From a virus, in IMG/VR virus record IMGVR_UViG_3300045973_000618, positions 1 to 40,617 of that record: a stretch of DNA of 40,617 nucleotides; one strand, given 5' to 3'. Below the pieces are notes generated by a model. It searched no databases. It saw only the letters and a program-made list of their open reading frames with translations, and was not told the DNA's origin. Shown here piece by piece: positions 27,983-36,684 of this stretch (positions are counted from its first letter, which is position 1; each line of letters begins with the position of its first letter). A program made the position numbers and the translations under genes.

Positions 27983-29796
27983 TTTTTGGCTACCCCTTTG
28001 GAAGTCGCTGTCAATTCAAGGTACTTTTTAATATTGGAGAACGTCGCGTCGAGACCCTGCGAATTCAGGTATTTGATCGCATCGTTTGCGCGTCCGCCCG
28101 GTTTCATGGCGTCGTCACCGAACTCTTGGAAGTACGGCTTGATGTCTTCGGGCATGAACTTCGACTGACCCTTGAGTGTGGTTCTCTCGATCGACTTGAC
28201 CACGTCTGAGCCGAGGTCTTGCTTGACCTGACCCATTGCGAGCAGGTCTTCACCAGACTTCGAGAACTCGGTCTGGTAGTTCTTCTTCACGCCGATGAAT
28301 CCGAGCCAGCCGGTGTTCGGGTCTTTGTCCATCAGGGTCTGAGCCTTCTTATACAGCTCGTCGCTTGTGATCCCGGGATTCGTGCGCTTGGCTTCTTCGA
28401 CGGAGTAGATGAACCGAGCCCGGTCGATCGGGTCCGCGTACTTCTCTTTGGCTTGGATCTCGATCATATCCATGGTGGACTTGAGATTTCCTTCGCCCTT
28501 GAACGCCAGCTTCGAGAGTTCCATGAAGTCAGATCCGGAGATCCGACCCTTCGTGAATACCTGATACAGGTCTTTGGCTTGGAGCTGACCATTGCGCACA
28601 CCTTCCCACATTGCCATGTAGGTGACCGGATCGGTCTTGATGTCCGTGGTGTAAAGCTTCGTGACGATCGCTTCCTTCTGACCCACATCCCAGGCGCCGT
28701 CTCCGACCTTGTTCGCGTACTGAATCGCCTGATCCCGGGACATGGTGCCCTTCGCCTTGCCGGCATAGATCTGATTCATGAAGTCGTAATCTTTGGCGGT
28801 GTCCTGCTGCTTTTTCTGCTGAGACATTTCACCGGCCCGAGCTTTGGAATAGTCCCAGAGCTTTTCTTTTTCGGCGGTCGGGGTGTCCTTCATGCTGAGA
28901 ATTGTCGACTCCATCTTCGCGAAGTCCGGAGTACCGTCTTCCAGTTTGAACCCTGAAACCGTATTGAAGACGGCGACCTGCTTGTCCGCGAACTCTTTGC
29001 CCTTGACGGTTTTTTCGAGATCGACCGCCTGGTGTTCTGACATCACGGTCTTTGTGTTCTCGAGAAGACTGCGAGCGGCCTTCGGGTTCTGCTCGATCAC
29101 AGCCAAGACCGCAGCCTTCGCCATTTCGCCAGCGACTTCTTTGGAACTCTGAGCGATCTCGTCCGGAGTGAGCCCATTCCGCTGAAGAGCCAGCGCTTGA
29201 TATTCCTGAGTGTGGGCGATCGCGGCCTTCAGGATGGATGGATCGGTAATTCCTGCCGACAGATCGACGGAGGTCTTGACGAAAGTGGCGGCTGATTTGT
29301 TGAAGGCTTCGTTCGTCTGAGTGACTTCGTGCTTGATGATCTGGTCTCTGGTAGCTGTGAACCGGGTGTCCATCTCGCGTTGAAGCATGGTCTTCTGAGC
29401 GTCGGAGGTCACGGTGTCGAGGTACTTCTGCTTCAGATCCTGATGATAAAACTGGTCGAACTCAGGCGTGGAGTCTTTGGTCTGATCGAGCTGTCGGAGC
29501 ATGAAGCCTTTGGGCTTGCCCTTGTCGTCTCGGGTCTGATCGTAAAGTCGGTCCTGCATCTCCTGGTTGAACTTTACCGCAGTGTCGAACACTTGCCGCT
29601 CGTCGTCCTTCGCCTGCCGTTCGATCATGTGAGAGGCCAGCTTTTCACCGAGAGACGAAACCGTGCCAGCCATTCTGGCATTCGCCGCGGCCACGTCCTG
29701 CCCGAACGCAGCTTCGACCGGTGCCGGCATCCGAGGTGCTTCGCTTGCTACTGGCTTCGCTGAGACCTGCTGTTCGTACACTGGAACTTTAGGCAC
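27979..29796 (-). CDS. Internal virion (ejection) protein
   Basis: A 605-residue, almost wholly helical protein without membrane segments, starting MPKVPVYEQQVSAKPVASEA. Position between the gp14-like protein and the giant protein, and size, agree with T7 gp15 / BPP-1-type internal protein C, which forms part of the tube for DNA transfer through the periplasm. Its stop overlaps the start of the giant gene by four bases (ATGA), so their amounts are coupled. Confidence 0.75.
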   Translation of the reverse strand: MPKVPVYEQQVSAKPVASEAPRMPAPVEAAFGQDVAAANARMAGTVSSLGEKLASHMIERQAKDDERQVFDTAVKFNQEMQDRLYDQTRDDKGKPKGFMLRQLDQTKDSTPEFDQFYHQDLKQKYLDTVTSDAQKTMLQREMDTRFTATRDQIIKHEVTQTNEAFNKSAATFVKTSVDLSAGITDPSILKAAIAHTQEYQALALQRNGLTPDEIAQSSKEVAGEMAKAAVLAVIEQNPKAARSLLENTKTVMSEHQAVDLEKTVKGKEFADKQVAVFNTVSGFKLEDGTPDFAKMESTILSMKDTPTAEKEKLWDYSKARAGEMSQQKKQQDTAKDYDFMNQIYAGKAKGTMSRDQAIQYANKVGDGAWDVGQKEAIVTKLYTTDIKTDPVTYMAMWEGVRNGQLQAKDLYQVFTKGRISGSDFMELSKLAFKGEGNLKSTMDMIEIQAKEKYADPIDRARFIYSVEEAKRTNPGITSDELYKKAQTLMDKDPNTGWLGFIGVKKNYQTEFSKSGEDLLAMGQVKQDLGSDVVKSIERTTLKGQSKFMPEDIKPYFQEFGDDAMKPGGRANDAIKYLNSQGLDATFSNIKKYLELTATSKGVAKK

Positions 29797-29798
29797 AA

Positions 29799-30434
29799 TT
29801 ATCTCCCTCCGGGGTAAGTTCTGAGAGGCAATCCGTTGAATGTTTTACTGCCACCGCCGAAGAGCTTCTGCCCGCCGCTGGTCTGGCTGAAGTTGTAGGC
29901 GCCGCCTGCCACCGATCCAGCAGTGCCGAGAAGGGTAGCGCTCGCGTTCGTGTCGCCCGCCTGTCTGGCGTTGGCTCCACCGATCCGATACTGGCGAGCC
30001 TGTTCTTTAAGGCCCCAAGCCTGAGCCTTGGAGTTGTAGACCGCTTCCTGAGTCCGAGCGTCCGCATTGTACCGGATCGCCATCTCGTCCATCTTCGCCT
30101 TGTCGAACGTATCGCCGACGATATCTTCGGCAGTTCCAGACCCTGCGCCGATCCCGGCCGCAGCCATCGCAGCCTTCTGAGTCCCTTCAAACTGTTTGAC
30201 CTGATTCTTCAGGCCCGCCGTCTCGCGAGCTCCGGCGTCTTGGAATGCTGTGGCCTGACTCTCTCCGACCTTAATGGCGATGTCCGCCTGCTTCTCGTTG
30301 GTGTCGGCGAGTGAATTGTAATATCGCTCGTTGGCCTTGCCCTGTTCGCGCTGAGCATCTGCGGCCTCAACCCCGCCGATTGCTTGAAGTCCCATACCCA
30401 ATAGCGCAATTCCTGCGGTGACCGGTTCACACAT
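29799..30434 (-). CDS. Internal virion protein, gp14-like
   Basis: A 211-residue protein starting MCEPVTAGIALLGMGLQAIG; the ATG at 30434 lies seven bases after AGGAGG, better than ATG 30440. The hydrophobic N-terminus followed by a long alanine/glutamine-rich helix (EADAQREQGKANERYYNS-type) and a glycine-rich end resembles T7 gp14, which enters the outer membrane during ejection. It overlaps the end of the GNAT-like gene by eight bases. Confidence 0.75.
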   Translation of the reverse strand: MCEPVTAGIALLGMGLQAIGGVEAADAQREQGKANERYYNSLADTNEKQADIAIKVGESQATAFQDAGARETAGLKNQVKQFEGTQKAAMAAAGIGAGSGTAEDIVGDTFDKAKMDEMAIRYNADARTQEAVYNSKAQAWGLKEQARQYRIGGANARQAGDTNASATLLGTAGSVAGGAYNFSQTSGGQKLFGGGSKTFNGLPLRTYPGGR

Positions 30435-30915
30435 CGGCATTCCTCCTGATCGTGAATAGACTGAAGAACTTATTCTCAACCCCGTACACCTCTGGAACCA
30501 TGAACTGGGCACCGCACCACTTCAGCCAGTCGATTGATTTCGTGTTCCTGATATCCACATAGTTGAAAAGGACAGGGTACAGATCGAGCATCTGCTTGAT
30601 GAAAACGCCGCTCATTTTGAGGAACGTCTTCTTGATCTTATGAATCTCGTCAGAGGCAAGAAGCCAGATACACCCCAGCGTCTTATCTCCTTCGGTCGGA
30701 GCCACCCCGAACATGGCCACCGGACGGCCCTTGAAGGTCACTGTGAACGCATGGGATGAAACTTTGAGAGAATGGAGCAGGGCCTCTTCCGGATTGTGGC
30801 CGTGACTTGCCTTGATCTCTTCGCGGTCAGACTCTCTCAGTGTGTCTTTTAGGCAACACACATCATCGATTTCTGCGGTTCTGACAGAGCTATTTCTGTT
30901 TTCGAAATAGATCAC
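30427..30915 (-). CDS. GNAT-like internal protein (DUF2833 type)
   Basis: A 162-residue protein from GTG 30915, right after the stop of the tail tube gene. The order SHAFTVTFKGRPVAMFGVAP, GCIWLLASDEIHK and NTKSIDWLKWCGAQF is that of the GNAT-fold DUF2833 proteins, found at the gp13 position of T7-like phages. Whether it acetylates anything is unknown; T7 gp13 is needed for particle formation. The upstream in-frame ATG 30999 lies inside the neighbouring gene. Confidence 0.7.
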   Translation of the reverse strand: MIYFENRNSSVRTAEIDDVCCLKDTLRESDREEIKASHGHNPEEALLHSLKVSSHAFTVTFKGRPVAMFGVAPTEGDKTLGCIWLLASDEIHKIKKTFLKMSGVFIKQMLDLYPVLFNYVDIRNTKSIDWLKWCGAQFMVPEVYGVENKFFSLFTIRRNADV

Positions 30916-30916
30916 G

Positions 30917-33319
30917 TCATCCCCCCACCGTGACGGTCGGCATGATCGCCAGAATCGTGACTGGGAGCGGATCGACCTGCCGGTACAGAACTCGGCCACC
31001 CTGGAACTCGTAACCGGAAGTGATCGTCTCTTTGAAGTCGCCAGTGAACAGAGGCTCAGGAGTCCCGAGCGGTACCCCGGTGTTCTGAATAATCTCGGTC
31101 AGGTTGTCGGCATCCGGACCCACCCAACCAGCGCGAGCATTGAGGAATCGGAAGGTGACCATTGAGATCTTGACGGTGCGGCCCTGCATGGTGCCGTCCT
31201 GAGTCTGGACTTCGATGTTCAAGGTCTCGAGATCTGAAACATAGGGAAGGCCCACATGAACGATCGATGCAGCCGTCGGGATTGTGACCTGTCCACCGGA
31301 TACGGTCAGACCGTTGACCACGTTCCCGTCTGCGAGAATGGCGACCTGCTTGTTATTCAGGTGTTCAAGGCCTGTGATTACGGTCGCGGGAGATCCGCGG
31401 TAAGTCAGTCCACAGTCAATGAAGAACTGTTCGGCGGGTTCTGTCGAGTACATGCGGCGATCGAAGCGCTCAATGAACCTGTCCGATCCACGCTTCACGA
31501 CCACCCAAGTCTCGTTATATCCGGAGCCCGGAATGCTGGCCACCGACTCAAACAGGCCTGCGGTATCGTGCCAAGTCCAGGCGAGGACTTCGTGTTCCCG
31601 CTGATAAGTCATGGACAACATGACGCCGTCGTCGCGGACGCACCACACGATGCTGTCGGGTTCCTGCTGGTAGGCCATCTCGACGATTGCCTTACCCTCG
31701 AACAGATGACTGGCCAGAATGCTGAGGTCGTTCCCGGTGAACCCGTCGGATGAATAATCGAATCCCAGATCCCGGAGGATTGCTCCCATCGGCTGCACAA
31801 AGATCGCTCGGTTCCCGATCACCACCGGAGCGATGTTCGAGCTGCCCCGGTAGCCGTGACATTTCGTCTCGATCGATGTCGGAGAGAACACTCCACCGTT
31901 ACCGGCGCCGATGCTCCATTCGGTGGATGCGGTCAGAGCCAAGATCTCAGCCAGTCCGACCATGTTCCGGATCCCGTTCATCTTCTGACTGGGGAGGTTG
32001 ATCGAGATCGAGTCCGAGTCCACAAGCGGGCTGCTTCGACCGAAGTCGTAGTAATTCCCGGTCTTACTCGGCCATGCGGTTTGTGGTTCCGATGCGGAAG
32101 CGGCAAGGGTCAATCGATCTTGAAAAAACACGATGCAGGAAGGGAAGCCGCGGTAAGTGGACCATGAACCCTCGGCCCAGTCTGCGGATGCGGACGTATC
32201 TCCGACCGTGGTCTCGACGATCCCGCCCACCGAGGTCGGACCAGAGTGGGATGTGATCCGGACAATGCCGGTCGTCGTGAACGGATCGGATGTCAGATCG
32301 ATAAAGACCGGAGCGGTATTGATCTCGCAGTAAACCCGGATCAGACTGTAATTCGCTTTGCTGTCCGGGTAGTCGAGAGACCCGTAGGTATTGACGTTAA
32401 AGTCTCCCTGTGAAGAGAACGATCGGACATTGTGCCAAACCGTTCCACCGTCGAGGGACTGCTGAACCGTGATCTTGCCCTGCCACGATCCACCGGTACG
32501 AAGTCGCCAGACCTCGCCGCACTTGATCGAAGTGAACGAGGTGTCTGAAGTCGCCACCTGTCCAGAATAGACCTGAGAAGGAATGTAGTGCTTGATCCGG
32601 AACAATGCCCCGATGTGATTCACGTCGAAGATGTCGGCGGTCGAAGTAAGAGTCACCGCTCCCGAAACTGCGGAAGCGGTGATCGTGTCGGCTGTGGTTG
32701 TGTTTGAGAGCATGAACGGCCCTCCAACATAGGGAAGGTCATCTAGCCGCCAACCCGCATGGGACTCTCTGGCCAGCATCCGAGGCGGATGATTCGGGTG
32801 AGTGATGAACAGTACGTCAGCGCTCTGGACGAACTTGATGTCTTTGATCTCCGACTCTGTGTAGGTCGTCACGATCTCGTAACAGATCTGCGGCGCCCAG
32901 TAAGTTGGACTTGAGGCGGGAGTGTGGTTCGATCCGAAATCGATCGCGTAGTAAACTATCCCGGAGTGGGTGACGAAATCCCCGGGTGCGTAAACGGTTA
33001 CGCTGCTCCAGGTGGGTTTCGATGTGGCTGCGATCTGTCCACCGTTCATGAAGAAGCGGCAATAGAGGTGCCCGAGTTCGATCATGTAGGCCTGAGTCGA
33101 AGAGAACTCAAACGGAATCAGTCGACACTTCTTGTCGGCGAACTTCGGCTTCGCGATGTAGTGCAGGCCCGGGCGATTGCTCGCACCGCCATGGGGATGA
33201 ATGATGAAGTTCTTCGCCTTCTTCAGTCCAGTGCTGTACTTCTGCCAGTCCACTCGGGAGAAGAGGCTGGGGTTAAACTCTCCACCTGAAAAAGTTGGCT
33301 GAATTTGAAACGACGGCAC
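30917..33319 (-). CDS. Tail tubular protein B / nozzle-like protein
   Basis: An 800-residue, beta-rich protein beginning MPSFQIQPTFSGGEFNPSLF, with HPHGGASNRPGLHYI. This start is typical of the large tail-tube (stabilisation or nozzle) proteins of podoviruses related to T7 gp12. It would form the distal end of the short tail below the gp11-like ring. Gene order with the gp11-like gene upstream and ejection proteins downstream agrees. Confidence 0.85.
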   Translation of the reverse strand: MPSFQIQPTFSGGEFNPSLFSRVDWQKYSTGLKKAKNFIIHPHGGASNRPGLHYIAKPKFADKKCRLIPFEFSSTQAYMIELGHLYCRFFMNGGQIAATSKPTWSSVTVYAPGDFVTHSGIVYYAIDFGSNHTPASSPTYWAPQICYEIVTTYTESEIKDIKFVQSADVLFITHPNHPPRMLARESHAGWRLDDLPYVGGPFMLSNTTTADTITASAVSGAVTLTSTADIFDVNHIGALFRIKHYIPSQVYSGQVATSDTSFTSIKCGEVWRLRTGGSWQGKITVQQSLDGGTVWHNVRSFSSQGDFNVNTYGSLDYPDSKANYSLIRVYCEINTAPVFIDLTSDPFTTTGIVRITSHSGPTSVGGIVETTVGDTSASADWAEGSWSTYRGFPSCIVFFQDRLTLAASASEPQTAWPSKTGNYYDFGRSSPLVDSDSISINLPSQKMNGIRNMVGLAEILALTASTEWSIGAGNGGVFSPTSIETKCHGYRGSSNIAPVVIGNRAIFVQPMGAILRDLGFDYSSDGFTGNDLSILASHLFEGKAIVEMAYQQEPDSIVWCVRDDGVMLSMTYQREHEVLAWTWHDTAGLFESVASIPGSGYNETWVVVKRGSDRFIERFDRRMYSTEPAEQFFIDCGLTYRGSPATVITGLEHLNNKQVAILADGNVVNGLTVSGGQVTIPTAASIVHVGLPYVSDLETLNIEVQTQDGTMQGRTVKISMVTFRFLNARAGWVGPDADNLTEIIQNTGVPLGTPEPLFTGDFKETITSGYEFQGGRVLYRQVDPLPVTILAIMPTVTVGG

Positions 33320-33322
33320 TGA

Positions 33323-33919
33323 TCACCTCGCGTCAATGTAAGACGATGTTGAGACCGGCTTGACGTTCCCTTCGGAAGCGTTGGTCCGACCGGCATCGTC
33401 GATCACTTGTTTGAAGATTCCGAGCATCGTAACCCCAAGATCTTTATTCCCGGTCAATGGCTGGGCCAGCATCGAAGCCAGCTTGTAGGACAGGGCCTCA
33501 ATGAATCCGGTGTCGTACAGAGAAACGTCCACGACCTGCATGGTGTACTCGATATAGGCGCCGGAGATCTGGGCAGCGATCGCGTTCACGTTCGTGGTCG
33601 GTGAGAGTAATTCTTTGTGCTCTTCGGCGGTGGGATTTGATCCACCACCTGCGGCAAAAATCTTTCGGACCAGCAGACACTTCGATGGACGCTGGTACAG
33701 GTAGTTCCATCCCGGGATTGACTCGCCGCTGATCGTCGCCAGCGGTTCGATCTTGGTCGCGAAGTTCCAGCTCCGGGTTCTGAGCACCGCATCCCGAGCG
33801 TTGTCGTACAGGAGTCTGGCCTTCTTTGCCTGCTCTTCGGTTCCGCTTTCAACCGAGGTAATAATCTTTTGGCCAATGTGGCTCAAGGCCATGTTGACGA
33901 TATCGGTTTTTGTGCTCAT
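33323..33919 (-). CDS. Tail tubular protein A (gp11-like adaptor)
   Basis: A 198-residue helical protein (MSTKTDIVNMALSHIGQKI, then RDAVLRTRSWNFATKIEPL and GWNYLYQRPSKCLLVRKIF). These are hallmarks of the T7 gp11 family, the ring that joins portal and tail. It lies three bases before the tail tube B gene. Confidence 0.88.
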   Translation of the reverse strand: MSTKTDIVNMALSHIGQKIITSVESGTEEQAKKARLLYDNARDAVLRTRSWNFATKIEPLATISGESIPGWNYLYQRPSKCLLVRKIFAAGGGSNPTAEEHKELLSPTTNVNAIAAQISGAYIEYTMQVVDVSLYDTGFIEALSYKLASMLAQPLTGNKDLGVTMLGIFKQVIDDAGRTNASEGNVKPVSTSSYIDAR

Positions 33920-33982
33920 CTGCGGATCTCCGTTTTAAGTTGGGAGGGAGCACGAAGACAGTTGCCCCCTCCCACATCCCTG

Positions 33983-34180
33983 TTACTGCGATCGTTTCGA
34001 ACGTCTGGGCTGTTCCTGGGCAATAGGAGCGTCCGCCTGATTTTCAATCTTCTTTTCCTCTTCAAGAGGTTTGAAGTGTATTGGCGGTGCATCGCTATCG
34101 GACAGAGTCACTTCTGACCCCTTTTCCCAATATCGGCCCTGGTATCCGTAACAGTCGCAAGTGACCAAGAACTTTGGCAT
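33983..34180 (-). CDS. Small hypothetical protein of the head-tail region
   Basis: A 65-residue protein: MPKFLVTCDCYGYQGRYWEK then a proline- and charge-rich tail. The first half is like the small beta proteins often found between capsid and tail genes of phages; the function is unknown. Not membrane-associated. Confidence 0.6.
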   Translation of the reverse strand: MPKFLVTCDCYGYQGRYWEKGSEVTLSDSDAPPIHFKPLEEEKKIENQADAPIAQEQPRRSKRSQ

Positions 34181-34183
34181 GAC

Positions 34184-34576
34184 TTATCCGATCTTCACGT
34201 CGCTCACGAGGAACATGTCGAACTTGCCCGCGGTGAGCGGACCGGTTGCAACAGTGTAGTACCCGCGAATGAACTGCTTGACTCCGATCGGGAGACGCAC
34301 TTTCACGGGTTCGCTGTTCAGGGTGAGCGCTGCTTTGCCGATCGCGCCGGAATCAAACAACACGATGGGAGAAGTGAAGGCTTCATCCACCGAGGTCTGA
34401 ATCACGAAGTTCACCGTTGCAGAACCGGAAGCGGTCGCTGCTTCACGAACCTGAACCATGGCGAACAGCGCACAATGAGCATCGCCAGGAGCTCCCTGAT
34501 CAATCACGTTGGTCGAGGCGGCGGATGCCGTCACGGCCTGAGCTGCAGACAGGCTGAGTTGTTTGTCGAGTATCAT
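34184..34576 (-). CDS. Capsid cement protein, Bbp16-like
   Basis: A 130-residue protein starting MILDKQLSLSAAQAVTASAA and containing STNVIDQG. This is the pattern of Bbp16, the jellyroll cement protein that stabilises the BPP-1 capsid. Position just after the major capsid gene supports it. The 78-base gap upstream of it holds only a ribosome site and AT-rich sequence. Confidence 0.82.
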   Translation of the reverse strand: MILDKQLSLSAAQAVTASAASTNVIDQGAPGDAHCALFAMVQVREAATASGSATVNFVIQTSVDEAFTSPIVLFDSGAIGKAALTLNSEPVKVRLPIGVKQFIRGYYTVATGPLTAGKFDMFLVSDVKIG

Positions 34577-34654
34577 TTGAATTTCTCCTTATTTTGAGTT
34601 TGTTTTTGTTCGAAGACGGGCAGGCCCGAGAGCCCACCCGTCAATCGAAAATAT

Positions 34655-35656
34655 TTAGGAAACCGTGGCTTCCGTGTTCAAGAGCTGGTCAACACGACGG
34701 ACGGGAACTTCTCCGAGCGTGACAACCTTTTTGCCTGCGACCGAGTCCATCGACAACGTGCTGGACGCCACCTTGCTGACAACCTGACGGCGCAGGAAGC
34801 TGCGGATCGTCCGATTGCAATAGAATGCGGCGCGGCCTGCTGCCAGGTTCGGGATTTTTTCCAGAGCCTGAGTCATCAGATCCACGATGTCGTCGCCGGT
34901 AGCGGCGTTCTTGGTGAGAGCAGCCACGTCGACGTTCGCGATGCGAACCACATAGCGCCAGTCACGAACGGTCAAACCGCAATCCCACTTGTAATGGGTG
35001 CGATAGCCTTCGAACCGACCGCCCGCTGCGTCGAGAATGGTCTGCTGACCTTTGTCTTCGTGCTGGAACCCGGCCTTCGAACCTTTCGGAACGATTCCGT
35101 GAACCGTGTTGTCGCCCCAGACCACGAGCCAGATCGACGTGTTGGTCGAACCTGAGCCGCCGCCCTTGATGACGTTGAAGCCGCTCGCGAGCGGATCCAC
35201 GCCGGAAGCGAGGAATCGGGGTGCGAGACCCATGAAGCGCTCCGGATTCACGGCAGTGTTGCCGTAGAACAGGGTCTTCGCCATTTCCTGATTCATGCCT
35301 TCCAAGAACGCCTTGTCTTCAGACAAGCGGAACTCGGAGCTGTTTCCATTCAGGTCGGCCAGGGCCTTGTCGACTTCCGCGTATGCTTCCAGCATTCCGC
35401 AGGTGTCAGTCACCTGAGCGGTCGAGCTCTTGGTGGGTTGAACGCCGTAGTTCAACTGGCGCCACGTTGCTCCCGGCAAGCCGGTGCGAACCGTGGTTTT
35501 GTGCCCGGTCGGAAGATTTCCTTCCATCCAGAGCATGTCGTCCAGAATTTCGTTCTGAAGACTGATGATTTCGACGATCTTGTCGACCTTGCCATCGCAG
35601 TCCACGCGCTTGGCGAAGTCCTGAAGGGTTACTGCAGTTTGTCCGATTGTTGACAT
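34655..35656 (-). CDS. Major capsid protein
   Basis: A 333-residue protein (HK97 fold expected) with recognisable stretches LPTGHKTTVRTGLPGATWR, FYGNTAVNPERFMGLAPRF and WLVVWGDNTVHGIVPKGSK. It is very similar in style to major capsid proteins of BPP-1-like podoviruses. It is preceded by the scaffold gene and followed by the cement protein gene, the expected order. Confidence 0.9.
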   Translation of the reverse strand: MSTIGQTAVTLQDFAKRVDCDGKVDKIVEIISLQNEILDDMLWMEGNLPTGHKTTVRTGLPGATWRQLNYGVQPTKSSTAQVTDTCGMLEAYAEVDKALADLNGNSSEFRLSEDKAFLEGMNQEMAKTLFYGNTAVNPERFMGLAPRFLASGVDPLASGFNVIKGGGSGSTNTSIWLVVWGDNTVHGIVPKGSKAGFQHEDKGQQTILDAAGGRFEGYRTHYKWDCGLTVRDWRYVVRIANVDVAALTKNAATGDDIVDLMTQALEKIPNLAAGRAAFYCNRTIRSFLRRQVVSKVASSTLSMDSVAGKKVVTLGEVPVRRVDQLLNTEATVS

Positions 35657-35677
35657 GATTCACTTCTCCTTATTGGT

Positions 35678-36352
35678 TTATTGTTTTTCACTTGGATAAA
35701 GAACAGCGGCCGCACTCCTCGATCCGCTGACTCTATTCCCCTCAACGAAACTGTCTTCACTGATCGCCTTGCCCACCTTCATGAACATCTGAACCAGCTC
35801 CTTGTGGTTCCCGAGTCCAGTCTCGTTGAGCAATGTTCTCAGCTCCGGTGTACCGAATCGTTCAATGGCCTTAGCTGCGATTCCGAGCTGCTTTTCATAG
35901 TCAGCGCCGAGAACCTTGATCGTTTCCGATTTCAGTTCTTGGACGGTCTGTTTGAATTGAGCTTGCTGGGCTTCGACCTGTGCCTTGACGAACTTCGATT
36001 GCACATCCACCAATTTCTGGGCTGCTTCCTGAGATAGGTTCAATTCCTTCGCGGTCGCGGAGAACTCCGAGGCCATTTCGGGATTGAGAGCCACACCTTC
36101 GGGCAGTTTGAAATCGGTGTACTTTTCCGGAGCACCTACGGGCTTTTTGTCCGCAGGCGTGTCGGCTTTCGCTTGAACACTTGGATCTGCCGGCTTATCG
36201 GCTGGGGTTTCCCCCGGCTTCGAAGCAGGTTGATCGGTCGTGTTCCCAGAGCCTGCTGAACCCAGCAGACTCCCACCCTCTGTAGCTGCCGGTGTTGGTT
36301 GTGGGGCAGCATCCAAGAGACTTGTTGAAACTGAATTAACTTCGGTACTCAT
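35678..36352 (-). CDS. Scaffold protein
   Basis: A 224-residue protein. The N-terminal half is proline-, alanine- and lysine-rich and disordered; the second half is a long helix region with YTDFKLPEGVALNPEMASEF and QEAAQKLVDVQSKFVKAQ. This is the normal design of scaffolds that guide capsid assembly and are then lost or cleaved. Position between portal-side genes and the major capsid supports the call. Confidence 0.82.
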   Translation of the reverse strand: MSTEVNSVSTSLLDAAPQPTPAATEGGSLLGSAGSGNTTDQPASKPGETPADKPADPSVQAKADTPADKKPVGAPEKYTDFKLPEGVALNPEMASEFSATAKELNLSQEAAQKLVDVQSKFVKAQVEAQQAQFKQTVQELKSETIKVLGADYEKQLGIAAKAIERFGTPELRTLLNETGLGNHKELVQMFMKVGKAISEDSFVEGNRVSGSRSAAAVLYPSEKQ

Positions 36353-36684
36353 GATTCGGAATCCTCATCGCCCTTCTGGGCATCGGCCTTTGCTTCCGAG
36401 ATGTGCTCGCGCTGCATCTGAATGAAGGCTTCGGGTTTGACTTCCATGATGTCTTTCAAAAGAAAGAGGCCCACTTCCCTGCGGCCCTCGTTGAAAGCTG
36501 TCGTCCGATCGTTCTGAGAGAATGAGAGGCGAGTCGGTCCTGCAAACTCCATGATCCGCCACATGAAGCGGCGACCTTCCGGAAGAGCCAAAATCTTGCG
36601 GATGTCTCCGATCTCCCGGTCACGGTATCGCTTGCGGCGCTCTTCGATCTTAGTGTTCTCGGTGTTGTCGAATGGGTCGCTCAT
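36349..36684 (-). CDS. Bbp19-like phage protein
   Basis: A 111-residue protein. REVGLFLLKDIMEVKPEAF followed by IQMQREH is the conserved core of the Bbp19 family found next to portal genes of BPP-1-like phages. Role in the particle is not established. It overlaps both neighbours by four bases. Confidence 0.75.
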   Translation of the reverse strand: MSDPFDNTENTKIEERRKRYRDREIGDIRKILALPEGRRFMWRIMEFAGPTRLSFSQNDRTTAFNEGRREVGLFLLKDIMEVKPEAFIQMQREHISEAKADAQKGDEDSES